Source: an uncultured Eubacterium sp.
GTDB taxonomy: Bacteria; Bacillota; Clostridia; Lachnospirales; Lachnospiraceae
Direction of reading: 5' to 3'
NCBI GenBank assembly: GCA_904502145.1
Contig: CAJGDH010000066.1
Span: 1-8,785, forward strand
Length of the DNA stretch: 8,785 nucleotides
In this document: positions 1 through 6,215 of the stretch, piece by piece
How positions within the stretch are numbered: position 1 is the first letter of the stretch
How the letters are laid out: each line of letters begins with the position of its first letter
Notes under the pieces: generated by a model
What the model was told of the DNA's origin: nothing
Database searches by the model: none
The model's input: only the letters and a program-made list of their open reading frames with translations
Translations under genes and position numbers: made by a program

Positions 1-742
1 CCAGGGGCTGTCCTTTATCCTGTCCCTGGTCATTGTGCTGAGACACCCGGAAGTCTATGGCCTTACGGTAAGGAATCTGAAAATGAAAAGGGATAAGGTC
101 ATGGGTATCCTCCACCTGGGTATTCCCTGTTCCCTGCAGATGACCATCGCAGCAATCTCCTGGCTGGTGGTGACCTTCTTTATCAACAAGTACGGGGTGG
201 ATGTTTCTGCCGGAAACGGGGTAAGCATCAAGATCAAGGATACCTGCCAGCTGATCCTGTCGGCCATGTCCACGGGTACTGCCACCATGGCTGCCCAGAA
301 TCTGGGGGCGGGATTGTATGACAGGTCCAGGGAAGTTCTGAAGCAGGCCATGAAGATTACCATAAGTATCGCGGTGGTTTTAATGTTATTTGTAGAAGTA
401 ACGGCTCCTTTTCTCTGCGGTTTCTTTACCGGGGAACCGGCGGTCCTCCATGCCGCCATCCTTAACCTTCGGATAGAGATGCTGGGCCAGATCTTCTATG
501 CCATGTTCCTGACCTACCACGGCTTTATGACCGGGGCAGGACACACCATGTGGGTCATGTTCTCCTCATTTGTAAACTGTATTCCCGTGAGGATCCTCCT
601 GGTGGTGATCCTGGAGAGGATCTTCGGGGTGACGGGGATCTATCTTGCCTGTATGGCCGCTCCTTTCGCCTCCGTTCCCATCGGCTTTTTCTACGTGAGA
701 AGCGGCATCTGGCGGAGGAGTCTGGTGAAAGATAATACTTGA
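1..742 (+). CDS. MATE family efflux transporter, C-terminal part (5' truncated by window)
   Basis: The reading frame is open from the first complete codon at position 2 and ends at TGA 740-742, so 246 residues of the C-terminal half are visible and the true start lies upstream. A GTG at 35 is in frame but has no ribosome binding site and sits inside a hydrophobic segment, so I do not treat it as the start. The protein alternates long hydrophobic stretches with short loops, as expected of an inner-membrane transporter, and contains MAAQNLGAG, which resembles the conserved AxQNxGAG-type motif of MATE antiporters. Family members exchange Na+ or H+ for drugs and other organic cations; the substrate here cannot be told. 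The stop codon overlaps the -35 box of the next gene's promoter and I see no terminator, so some read-through into rny is possible. Family assignment is firm; subfamily is not. Confidence 0.88.
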   Translation, partial: QGLSFILSLVIVLRHPEVYGLTVRNLKMKRDKVMGILHLGIPCSLQMTIAAISWLVVTFFINKYGVDVSAGNGVSIKIKDTCQLILSAMSTGTATMAAQNLGAGLYDRSREVLKQAMKITISIAVVLMLFVEVTAPFLCGFFTGEPAVLHAAILNLRIEMLGQIFYAMFLTYHGFMTGAGHTMWVMFSSFVNCIPVRILLVVILERIFGVTGIYLACMAAPFASVPIGFFYVRSGIWRRSLVKDNT

Positions 743-767
743 CTTTTGCATTGATAGCGACTAAAAT
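739..767 (+). promoter_or_regulatory. Sigma-A type promoter of rny
   Basis: TTGACT at 739-744 and TAAAAT at 762-767 are separated by exactly 17 nt, five of six consensus matches in each box. The -35 box overlaps the stop codon of the preceding MATE gene. The predicted start of transcription is about 774, giving a leader of about 50 nt before the rny start codon. Confidence 0.75.
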
Positions 768-774
768 AATATTG

Positions 775-790
775 TTGTACTTTTGTACGA
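775..790 (+). other. Possible 5'-terminal stem-loop in the rny leader
   Basis: Bases 775-780 (TTGTAC) can pair with 785-790 (GTACGA), six pairs including one G-U, around a TTTT loop at 781-784. It begins at or within a base or two of the predicted transcription start. A hairpin at the extreme 5' end usually protects mRNA from 5'-end-dependent decay. The stem is short and AU-rich, so its stability is uncertain. Confidence 0.4.
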
Positions 791-804
791 TAAATAACTG
801 AATA

Positions 805-817
805 AGGAGGTGCTCCT
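805..817 (+). promoter_or_regulatory. rny ribosome binding site inside a short inverted repeat
   Basis: The Shine-Dalgarno sequence AGGAGGT (805-811) overlaps the perfect inverted repeat AGGAG-GTG-CTCCT (stem 805-809 with 813-817, loop 810-812). If the hairpin forms, it hides most of the Shine-Dalgarno sequence. In addition, AGGAGG ends 13 nt before the ATG at 824, longer than the usual 5-9 nt. No closer in-frame start codon exists upstream, so the ATG stands. Confidence 0.6.
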
Positions 818-823
818 GTAGGT

Positions 824-2377
824 ATGAGTTTAGCCGTTTTTTTTCCCATTCTGATCGGCGCCATCATTCTTACAGCACTCATTTCTTCTTTTGTTGCCCT
901 GAATTACCACAAGAAGGTATCCGAGGCCAAGATCGGCAGCGCGGAGGACAAAGCCAGAGAGATTCTCGATGAGGCTTTAAAGACCGCGGAGACCAAGAAG
1001 AGAGAGGCACTGCTCGAGGCGAAGGAAGAAACGCTGAAGGCTAAGAATGAGTTCGAGAAAGAGACCAAAGAGCGCAGAGCAGAAATCCAGCGGTATGAAA
1101 AGCGCGTCCTGAATAAGGAAGAGCAGATCGACCGCAAGCTGGAGAATCTTGAGAAGAAAGAACAGACACTTTCCCACAAGGAATCCGCACTGGATCGTCA
1201 GAAGGCGAAAGTTGACGAACTTCATGCTAAGCACACACAGGAACTGGAAAGAATTTCAGGTTTAACCTCTGAACAAGCAAAAGATTATCTGCTGAAAACT
1301 GTTGAAAATGATGTGAAACATGACATGGCCATCATGGTGAAAGAGATGGAAACCAGGGCCAAGGAAGAGGCAAACAAGAAGGCCAAGGATTACGTGGTCA
1401 CAGCCATTCAGAAATGTGCGGCCGACCATGTAGCCGAGACGACGATCTCTCTGGTCCAGCTGCCCAATGATGAGATGAAGGGAAGGATCATCGGCCGTGA
1501 AGGCCGCAACATCCGTACCCTGGAGACCCTTACCGGTGTCGATCTGATCATTGATGATACTCCTGAGGCGGTTATTCTCTCAAGCTTTGATCCCGTGAGA
1601 CGTGAGATCGCGCGGATCGCTCTCGAGAAACTGATCGTGGACGGAAGAATCCATCCGGCACGGATCGAAGAGATGGTGGAAAAGGCCAGGAATGAAGTCG
1701 AGCAGAGTATGAAGGAAGCCGGTGAAGCCGCTGTCCTTGAGGTGGGTATCCACGGAATCCGTTCTGAACTTGTAAGGCTTCTTGGTAAGATGAAGTATCG
1801 TACCAGCTACGGTCAGAATGCCCTCAAGCATTCCATTGAAGTAGCGCTGTTGTCCGGTCTCCTCGCAGGAGAGATCGGGGAAGATGTTCGTTTGGCAAAA
1901 AGAGCAGGTCTGTTGCATGATATCGGCAAGTCCGTCGATCATGAGATAGAAGGCTCTCATATCACAATTGGTGTTGATTTATGTAAGAGATACAAAGAAT
2001 CTCCAATCGTAATAAACGCTGTTGAATCTCATCATGGTGATGTGGAACCCACCAGTCTGATCGCGTGTATCGTGCAGGCAGCTGACACGATCTCCGCCGC
2101 AAGACCGGGTGCCAGACGTGAAACACTTGAGACTTACACCACGAGATTAAAACAGTTGGAAGATATAGCAAACGCCTTCAAAGGGGTTGATAAGAGTTTT
2201 GCTATTCAGGCAGGCCGAGAAGTTCGGGTAGCAGTAGTTCCTGAGCAGGTTAGCGATTCTGATATGATTCTTTTAGCAAGAAATATTTCAAAACAGATTG
2301 AAAGCGAACTGGATTATCCGGGACAGATCAAGGTAAATGTCATCCGTGAATCCAGAGCGATCGATTATGCGAAATAG
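824..2377 (+). CDS. rny: Ribonuclease Y
   Basis: A 517-residue protein, close to the 520 residues of the Bacillus subtilis enzyme. RNase Y is a membrane-anchored endoribonuclease that starts mRNA decay and processes polycistronic transcripts in Firmicutes. Domains in order: a single N-terminal membrane segment (about residues 4-26); a long charged coiled coil rich in Glu, Lys and Arg (about 30-200); a KH RNA-binding domain with the loop GRIIGREGRN (220-229); and an HD metal-dependent phosphohydrolase domain with the catalytic pair His365-Asp366 in LLHDIGKS. The C-terminal region is complete, ending at TAG 2375-2377. It has its own promoter and terminator and so looks monocistronic, with possible read-through from the MATE gene. 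The leader has features that could limit translation (listed separately). Codon use is mixed: stretches near 1255-1325 and 1955-2330 are visibly richer in A and T than the rest. Confidence 0.97.
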   Translation: MSLAVFFPILIGAIILTALISSFVALNYHKKVSEAKIGSAEDKAREILDEALKTAETKKREALLEAKEETLKAKNEFEKETKERRAEIQRYEKRVLNKEEQIDRKLENLEKKEQTLSHKESALDRQKAKVDELHAKHTQELERISGLTSEQAKDYLLKTVENDVKHDMAIMVKEMETRAKEEANKKAKDYVVTAIQKCAADHVAETTISLVQLPNDEMKGRIIGREGRNIRTLETLTGVDLIIDDTPEAVILSSFDPVRREIARIALEKLIVDGRIHPARIEEMVEKARNEVEQSMKEAGEAAVLEVGIHGIRSELVRLLGKMKYRTSYGQNALKHSIEVALLSGLLAGEIGEDVRLAKRAGLLHDIGKSVDHEIEGSHITIGVDLCKRYKESPIVINAVESHHGDVEPTSLIACIVQAADTISAARPGARRETLETYTTRLKQLEDIANAFKGVDKSFAIQAGREVRVAVVPEQVSDSDMILLARNISKQIESELDYPGQIKVNVIRESRAIDYAK

Positions 2378-2437
2378 ATTTTAGCGGGAAAGGGTTTTTC
2401 AAAAATCCTGATATTGAGATACATATTGAAAAGCGCG

Positions 2438-2469
2438 GAGGGTTTCCCTAAGAGGGAAGCCCTCTTTTT
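2438..2469 (+). terminator. Rho-independent terminator of rny
   Basis: A 12-bp stem (2438-2449 pairing with 2453-2464, one G-U pair) closes on a three-base loop AAG and is followed by five T residues at 2465-2469. It lies 60 nt after the rny stop and just before the glgB promoter, separating the two transcription units. A weaker AU-rich hairpin (2392-2398 with 2402-2408) lies between the stop codon and this terminator. Confidence 0.93.
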
Positions 2470-2484
2470 AATCCCCTCACACCC

Positions 2485-2513
2485 TTGAAATCCCCGCGGG
2501 AATTCTTTACAAT
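2485..2513 (+). promoter_or_regulatory. Sigma-A type promoter of glgB-scpA-scpB
   Basis: TTGAAA at 2485-2490 and TACAAT at 2508-2513 are spaced by 17 nt. The predicted start of transcription is near 2520, giving a short leader of about 25 nt holding the strong ribosome binding site AGGAGGAG at 2531-2538, 7-8 nt before the ATG at 2546. Confidence 0.75.
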
Positions 2514-2545
2514 AGAAAAAAGGAAAAAACAGGAGGAGAACCCTT

Positions 2546-4501
2546 ATGGATATTCATAATTTTTATATAGGCCAGGCCTTCGATGCATATGATTATTTTG
2601 GTGTACACCCTGCCGGAGAAGGGTTTGTCTTTCGTGTTTATGCTCCCAGAGCCGAAAAGGTGGAACTGATCGGGGATTTTAACAACTGGGACGGTTCAGG
2701 CCATGTCATGGTCCAGGACGGACTGTCGGGCATCTATTCCATCACGGTCAAGGAAAGCGCGGTGGGGGACCTCTACAAGTACCGGATCTACCAGAAAGAC
2801 GGGGAGATGAGGGACAGGTTTGATCCCTTCGGAAACGGATCCGAGGTCAGACCGAAGACTGCTGCCAGGATCGTGGATATGGAAGCCTATACCTTTACCG
2901 ACGGGGACTGGATGGAAAAGAGAACGAAGAATTATGATTCTCCCGTCAATATCTATGAGGTTCATCCCGGTTCCTGGAAACATAATCCCCGGGGGGAGAA
3001 CGGCTGGTACCGATATGACGAATTCGCGGAGGAGATCATTCCCTATCTTAAGGAAATGGGCTACACCCATGTGGAGCTGCTTCCCGTCGCCGAACATCCC
3101 TCCGATGAATCCTGGGGATACCAGGTGAGCGGATTTTTCTGCCCCACTTCCCGCTACGGGGAAGCCCGCCATCTGATGCGGATGGTGGACCTTTTCCACC
3201 AGGCCGGGATCGGCGTGATCGTGGACTTTGTTCCCGTTCATTTCGTGACCAATGACTATTCCCTGGTCCGGTTCGACGGGACCGCTCTCTACGAGTATCC
3301 CGAACCGGAGATCGGCTACAGTGAGTGGGGAACCTGCAATTTCAACTATTACCGGGGGGAGGTCTGCTCCTTCCTCCAGTCAGCCGCCGATTTCTGGCTG
3401 ACCAGGTTCCATTTTGACGGGATCCGTATGGATGCCATCAGCAATGTCATCTACTGGCAGGGCAACTCCGCCAAAGGGGTGAATCAGGGAGCACTTGATT
3501 TCGTCAGAAACATGAACCGGGGTCTGCAGATGAGACATCCCACCGCGATGCTCATCGCCGAGGATTCCACCAACTATCCGAAGGTCACGGCACCGGTGGA
3601 ATACGACGGCCTTGGTTTTGACTATAAATGGGATATGGGCTGGATGAATGACACCCTCGACTATTTCCGCATCCACCCCTATGACCGCAAGTATGTCTAC
3701 CATAAACTGTCCTTCTCCATGCTCTATTTCTACAGGGAGCATTACCTGCTTCCCCTGTCCCATGATGAAGTGGTGCACGGAAAGGCCACCATCCTGCAGA
3801 AGATGTGGGGGGAATACGATCTGAAATTCCAGCAGATCAAGACCTTATATACCTACATGTACACCCATCCCGGCAAAAAGCTGAATTTCATGGGAAATGA
3901 GATCGGCATGTTCAGGGAGTGGGATGAGTCCAAGGAATGCGACTGGATGCTTCTCGACTATCCCAAGCACGAAGCCCTGAACCGTTTCCTCCGGGAATTA
4001 AATCACCTTTACATCTCCCAGCCGGCATTCTACGACGGGGATTACAATTCCGAACATTTCCGCTGGCTTGAGGTGGATGCCATCGAGGAGAGGGTATATG
4101 TCTACGAGCGTTTTTCCGGGGACAACAGGTATGTGGTCGTCCTCAATATGAGTGACAATGAGTATCCCGCTTTCCGTTTCGGCTATGACCGGTGCGCGGT
4201 ATTTACCGAGGTCCTTTCCGGGGAGAGACAGGAATACGGCGGATATTTCTCCGGAGGAGAGAAGGAGATCCGGTCTGAAGAACAGGGCTGCAAATGGTGG
4301 GATCACTCCGTGAGCGTGCACATCCCGGCCCTGGCCGCCATCATCTATAAGGTGGAAGATGCCAAGGACCTGACCACGGCCTGCCGGAATAAAGATGTGC
4401 CTGTCCCCGTGGAGACCGAGGAGGAGAGCCCCCTCTCCAGGGAAGATCAGGTGATCGCCAAATACAAAGAGATGGACAGGAAAGGATCCCAAGAGGAATA
4501 G
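2546..4501 (+). CDS. glgB: 1,4-alpha-glucan branching enzyme (GH13)
   Basis: A 651-residue glycogen branching enzyme, which cuts an alpha-1,4-glucan chain and rejoins it as an alpha-1,6 branch in the cytoplasm. It opens almost directly with the CBM48 module (about 15-105, with FNNWDG at 45-50), so the extra N-terminal domain of longer GlgB proteins is missing. The GH13 regions are all present: DFVPVHF with Asp227; FDGIRMDAIS with the nucleophile Asp296; AEDST with the acid/base Glu339; and LPLSHDEVVHGK with Asp407. The common forms of the first and third are DWVPxHF and AEEST, so these are mild variants. After the C-terminal beta domain ends at about residue 602, a highly charged tail of 49 residues (603-651) follows with no recognised domain. 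Start ATG is fixed by AGGAGGAG at 2531-2538. No other glycogen gene (glgA, glgC, glgD, glgP) is in the window; scpA follows after 3 nt. Confidence 0.96.
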   Translation: MDIHNFYIGQAFDAYDYFGVHPAGEGFVFRVYAPRAEKVELIGDFNNWDGSGHVMVQDGLSGIYSITVKESAVGDLYKYRIYQKDGEMRDRFDPFGNGSEVRPKTAARIVDMEAYTFTDGDWMEKRTKNYDSPVNIYEVHPGSWKHNPRGENGWYRYDEFAEEIIPYLKEMGYTHVELLPVAEHPSDESWGYQVSGFFCPTSRYGEARHLMRMVDLFHQAGIGVIVDFVPVHFVTNDYSLVRFDGTALYEYPEPEIGYSEWGTCNFNYYRGEVCSFLQSAADFWLTRFHFDGIRMDAISNVIYWQGNSAKGVNQGALDFVRNMNRGLQMRHPTAMLIAEDSTNYPKVTAPVEYDGLGFDYKWDMGWMNDTLDYFRIHPYDRKYVYHKLSFSMLYFYREHYLLPLSHDEVVHGKATILQKMWGEYDLKFQQIKTLYTYMYTHPGKKLNFMGNEIGMFREWDESKECDWMLLDYPKHEALNRFLRELNHLYISQPAFYDGDYNSEHFRWLEVDAIEERVYVYERFSGDNRYVVVLNMSDNEYPAFRFGYDRCAVFTEVLSGERQEYGGYFSGGEKEIRSEEQGCKWWDHSVSVHIPALAAIIYKVEDAKDLTTACRNKDVPVPVETEEESPLSREDQVIAKYKEMDRKGSQEE

Positions 4502-4504
4502 AAG

Positions 4505-5251
4505 ATGAAGCTGGATATCAAGACAGATGTGTTTGAAGGCCCCCTGGACCTTCTCCTTCATCTGATCGAGAAAAATAAAGTGAGTATATACGATATTCCC
4601 ATTGCCCTGATCACCGATCAGTACATGGAATACCTCCATGCCCTGGAGGAGATCTACTCCCTGGAAAGTATCGGGGAGTTTCTGGTGATGGCTTCCACCC
4701 TGCTCAAGATCAAATCCCGTATGCTGCTTCCCCGCCAGGAGGAGGAAGAGGAAGAGGATCCCAGGGAGGAGCTGGTGGCAAGACTGGTGGAATACAAGAT
4801 GTACAAGTATGCTGCCGGGGAGCTGAAGGACCGGAGTATCGACGCGGAGAAGATCTTCTATAAGGAAGAGACGGTCCCCGAAGAGATCAGACAGTACGAG
4901 GAACCGGTGGACCCCAAAGAAGTGGTGGGGGACCTGTCCCTGGAGAGGCTCAACCAGGTCTTCCTCATGGTGATGAAGAGGAAGAAGGACCGGCAGGATC
5001 CGGTCCGGAGCAAGTTCGGCAAGATCGAGAGGGAGAGATATAAGGTGGAGGACAAGATGCAGGATATCCTGCACCAGATCAAGGGCCTTTCCCACATCAA
5101 TTTCCGGACCCTCCTGGAGATCCAGCCCGGCAGGGAGAACATCGTCGTCACCTTCCTGGCTGTGCTGGAGCTCATGAAACAAGGGGAGATCACCGTGGTG
5201 CAGAAGAAGAATTTTGACGAGATCTATCTGACCCACGTTGAAGCGAATTAA
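4505..5251 (+). CDS. scpA: Segregation and condensation protein A (kleisin)
   Basis: A 248-residue ScpA, the kleisin subunit that bridges the two heads of the SMC dimer in the bacterial condensin complex, which compacts and separates replicated origins. The N-terminal half has the classic FEGPLDLLLHLIEK (10-23) and the helix FLVMASTLLKIKSRMLLP (59-76), the region that binds the SMC neck in known structures. A run of six Glu plus Asp (79-85) starts the variable charged linker, and the C-terminal winged-helix region (about 170-248) would contact the SMC cap. The start ATG lies 3 nt after the glgB stop, with AGAGGA inside the end of glgB as its ribosome binding site; I see no internal promoter, so it is probably translated from the glgB transcript. 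scpB follows at once. The SMC gene itself is not in the window. Confidence 0.96.
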   Translation: MKLDIKTDVFEGPLDLLLHLIEKNKVSIYDIPIALITDQYMEYLHALEEIYSLESIGEFLVMASTLLKIKSRMLLPRQEEEEEEDPREELVARLVEYKMYKYAAGELKDRSIDAEKIFYKEETVPEEIRQYEEPVDPKEVVGDLSLERLNQVFLMVMKRKKDRQDPVRSKFGKIERERYKVEDKMQDILHQIKGLSHINFRTLLEIQPGRENIVVTFLAVLELMKQGEITVVQKKNFDEIYLTHVEAN

Positions 5252-5264
5252 GGAGACAAAAGGG

Positions 5265-5843
5265 ATGGAGAATCACGAGAAAATAAAAGGAATACTTGAA
5301 GCGGTACTCTTTACCATGGGTGAGTCGGTTTCCCTCAAGAGGCTGGCGGAGGTCCTGGAGATCGAACCTGCTGAGCTTAAGGGCATCCTCCTGGAGATGC
5401 AGGAAGACTACCGGCAGGATTCCCGGGGGATCACCCTGATCGAACTGGAGGATTCCTGGCAGATCTGCACCAAAATAGAGACTTATGAGTATGTGAGCAG
5501 GCTGGTCAATCAGCCCAGAAAAAGAAGCCTGACGGATGTTATGCTGGAAACCCTTTCCATTATCGCCTACAAACAGCCTGTGACCAAACAGGAGATCGAG
5601 GCGATCCGCGGCGTGAAATGTGACTTTGCCGTCAACAAGCTCATCGAATACAACCTGGTCCGGGAGCTGGGACGGAAAAATACCATCGGAAGGCCCATCG
5701 TCTTCGGAACCACGGAAGATTTCCTGAGGTGTTTCGGTGTTTCTTCCATCGATGAATTACCGGATATCGATGAAGTCATGAAACAGACCTTCATGGAAGA
5801 AGCGGTGGAGGAGCTGGGGCCGCCCATCGAAGTTACAGTATAA
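5265..5843 (+). CDS. scpB: Segregation and condensation protein B
   Basis: A 192-residue ScpB, a dimeric double winged-helix protein that binds the ScpA linker and controls SMC-kleisin assembly. Recognisable stretches are KIKGILEAVLFTMGESV (6-22), LTDVMLETLSIIAYKQPVTKQEIEAIRGV split across residues 89-117, and GRKNTIGRPIVFGTTEDFL (136-154), the last being strongly conserved in the family. I chose ATG 5265 because AAGGAG at 5250-5255 sits 9 nt upstream; an in-frame TTG at 5238 would add nine residues and overlap scpA but has no ribosome binding site. The ribosome binding site overlaps the scpA stop codon, suggesting coupled translation. The stop codon TAA (5841-5843) falls at the junction of a perfect 12-bp tandem duplication. 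The rluB-type pseudouridine synthase gene that often follows scpB in Firmicutes is not here. Confidence 0.96.
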   Translation: MENHEKIKGILEAVLFTMGESVSLKRLAEVLEIEPAELKGILLEMQEDYRQDSRGITLIELEDSWQICTKIETYEYVSRLVNQPRKRSLTDVMLETLSIIAYKQPVTKQEIEAIRGVKCDFAVNKLIEYNLVRELGRKNTIGRPIVFGTTEDFLRCFGVSSIDELPDIDEVMKQTFMEEAVEELGPPIEVTV

Positions 5844-5854
5844 GTTACAGTATA
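5831..5854 (+). repeat. Perfect 12-bp tandem duplication across the scpB stop codon
   Basis: AGTTACAGTATA occurs twice in a row, at 5831-5842 and 5843-5854. The stop codon of scpB (5841-5843) uses the last two bases of copy one and the first of copy two. With one copy removed, the next bases still give a TAA at the same place, so the protein would be unchanged. Confidence 0.9.
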
Positions 5855-5916
5855 AAAGGAAGATTTACGGAAAAGAATACCAGGACCGGACACGGCCGGA
5901 TCTATCGACACAGAAA

Positions 5917-5954
5917 AAGCGGCGCCTGCCTTCGGACAGGGCCGCTTCCCTTTT
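5917..5954 (+). terminator. Rho-independent terminator after scpB, UUCG tetraloop
   Basis: The stem pairs 5917-5923 with 5941-5947 (seven pairs, AAGCGGC), skips a bulged G at 5924, then CCTG 5925-5928 pairs with CAGG 5937-5940, a C-A mismatch follows, and a C-G pair closes a TTCG loop (5931-5934). The 3' tail is CCC then TTTT, weaker than usual. On the opposite strand the same hairpin is followed by a clean run of five T, so it could act in both directions, though no - strand gene is nearby. Confidence 0.75.
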
Positions 5955-6103
5955 GACCCGGCCCGGGAATTTACTTTTCCACCCCTGCATATCCTTTTAA
6001 ATATAATCGGATAAGTTTTAAATGAAAAAAGAAAAAGGACTAAAACAAGGGTAAAAAGTTGCTTTCGACAAATACAAATCAGACTAAAAATTCCACGAAG
6101 CTA

Positions 6104-6132
6104 TTGATTTAATGGGATTTTTTTGCTATTAT
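6104..6132 (+). promoter_or_regulatory. Promoter of the decarboxylase operon, extended -10
   Basis: TTGATT at 6104-6109 and TATTAT at 6127-6132 are 17 nt apart, and TG at 6124-6125 one base before the -10 box gives an extended -10 element. Transcription should start near 6139, leaving a leader of about 77 nt before the first gene. Confidence 0.75.
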
Positions 6133-6147
6133 CTATATGTTCGTTTA

Positions 6148-6162
6148 TCTTTAGAATAAAGA
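6148..6162 (+). repeat. Inverted repeat in the decarboxylase operon leader
   Basis: TCTTTA (6148-6153) and TAAAGA (6157-6162) form a perfect inverted repeat around GAA, beginning about 10 nt after the predicted transcription start. Its position suits a repressor operator better than an RNA hairpin, since the stem would be entirely weak except for one G-C pair. Function is a guess. Confidence 0.4.
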
Positions 6163-6215
6163 AAATACAAATTCAGGTATGAAAAAATGATTTGTTCAGA
6201 TATGGAGGAATGATC

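Larger units (their letters stand above)
6070..6172 (+). repeat. Pair of 10-bp direct repeats flanking the decarboxylase promoter
   Basis: AAATACAAAT occurs at 6070-6079 and at 6163-6172, spaced 93 bp start to start, each followed within one base by CAG. One copy lies upstream of the -35 box and one in the leader, an arrangement that could serve a DNA-looping regulator, but in AT-rich DNA a chance match of this length is possible. Confidence 0.35.
5844..6215. other. Intergenic region between scpB and the decarboxylase operon
   Basis: This stretch of 372 nt has no convincing gene. It holds the second copy of the 12-bp duplication, a terminator hairpin with a UUCG loop (5917-5954), a GC-rich inverted repeat CCCGG-C-CCGGG (5957-5967), then from about 5970 a strongly AT-rich segment with an isolated TATAAT (6002-6007), a pair of 10-bp direct repeats, the promoter of the next operon and a 15-bp inverted repeat in its leader. 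The sharp change from GC-rich to AT-rich near 5970 marks the border between terminator and promoter zones. Confidence 0.8.

Noticed and set aside
2392..2408. AU-rich hairpin just after the rny stop codon as a separate terminator
   Set aside because: The stem has few G-C pairs and no T-tract follows; the hairpin at 2438-2469 is far stronger.
3998..5236. Long open frame (412 codons) on the - strand opposite glgB and scpA
   Set aside because: It is an antisense shadow of two well-identified genes. Its product is a low-complexity run of His, Leu, Asp and Gly residues from the complement of GAG/GAC-rich codons, with no recognisable domain.
5238..5264. Upstream TTG start for scpB that would overlap scpA
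   Set aside because: It has no ribosome binding site, while ATG 5265 has AAGGAG at the right distance and the protein then begins where ScpB proteins normally do.
6002..6007. Perfect TATAAT as a second promoter upstream of the decarboxylase operon
   Set aside because: No acceptable -35 box lies 16-18 nt upstream (the DNA there is C-rich); TTTACT at 5970 is 26 nt away, too far.
6022..6054. Possible 10-codon leader peptide rich in Lys in the intergenic region
   Set aside because: It lacks a ribosome binding site and lies upstream of the best-supported transcription start, so it would not be on the operon mRNA.
6060..6073. Catabolite-repression (cre-like) operator, TGCTTTCGACA
   Set aside because: It shares the TG and central CG of the cre consensus but fails at several fixed positions in the right half; too weak to call.
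6192..6215. Earlier TTG (6192) and ATG (6210) starts for the carboxyltransferase
   Set aside because: TTG 6192 has no ribosome binding site and ATG 6210 lies immediately next to GGAGG, too close; ATG 6216 is correctly spaced.
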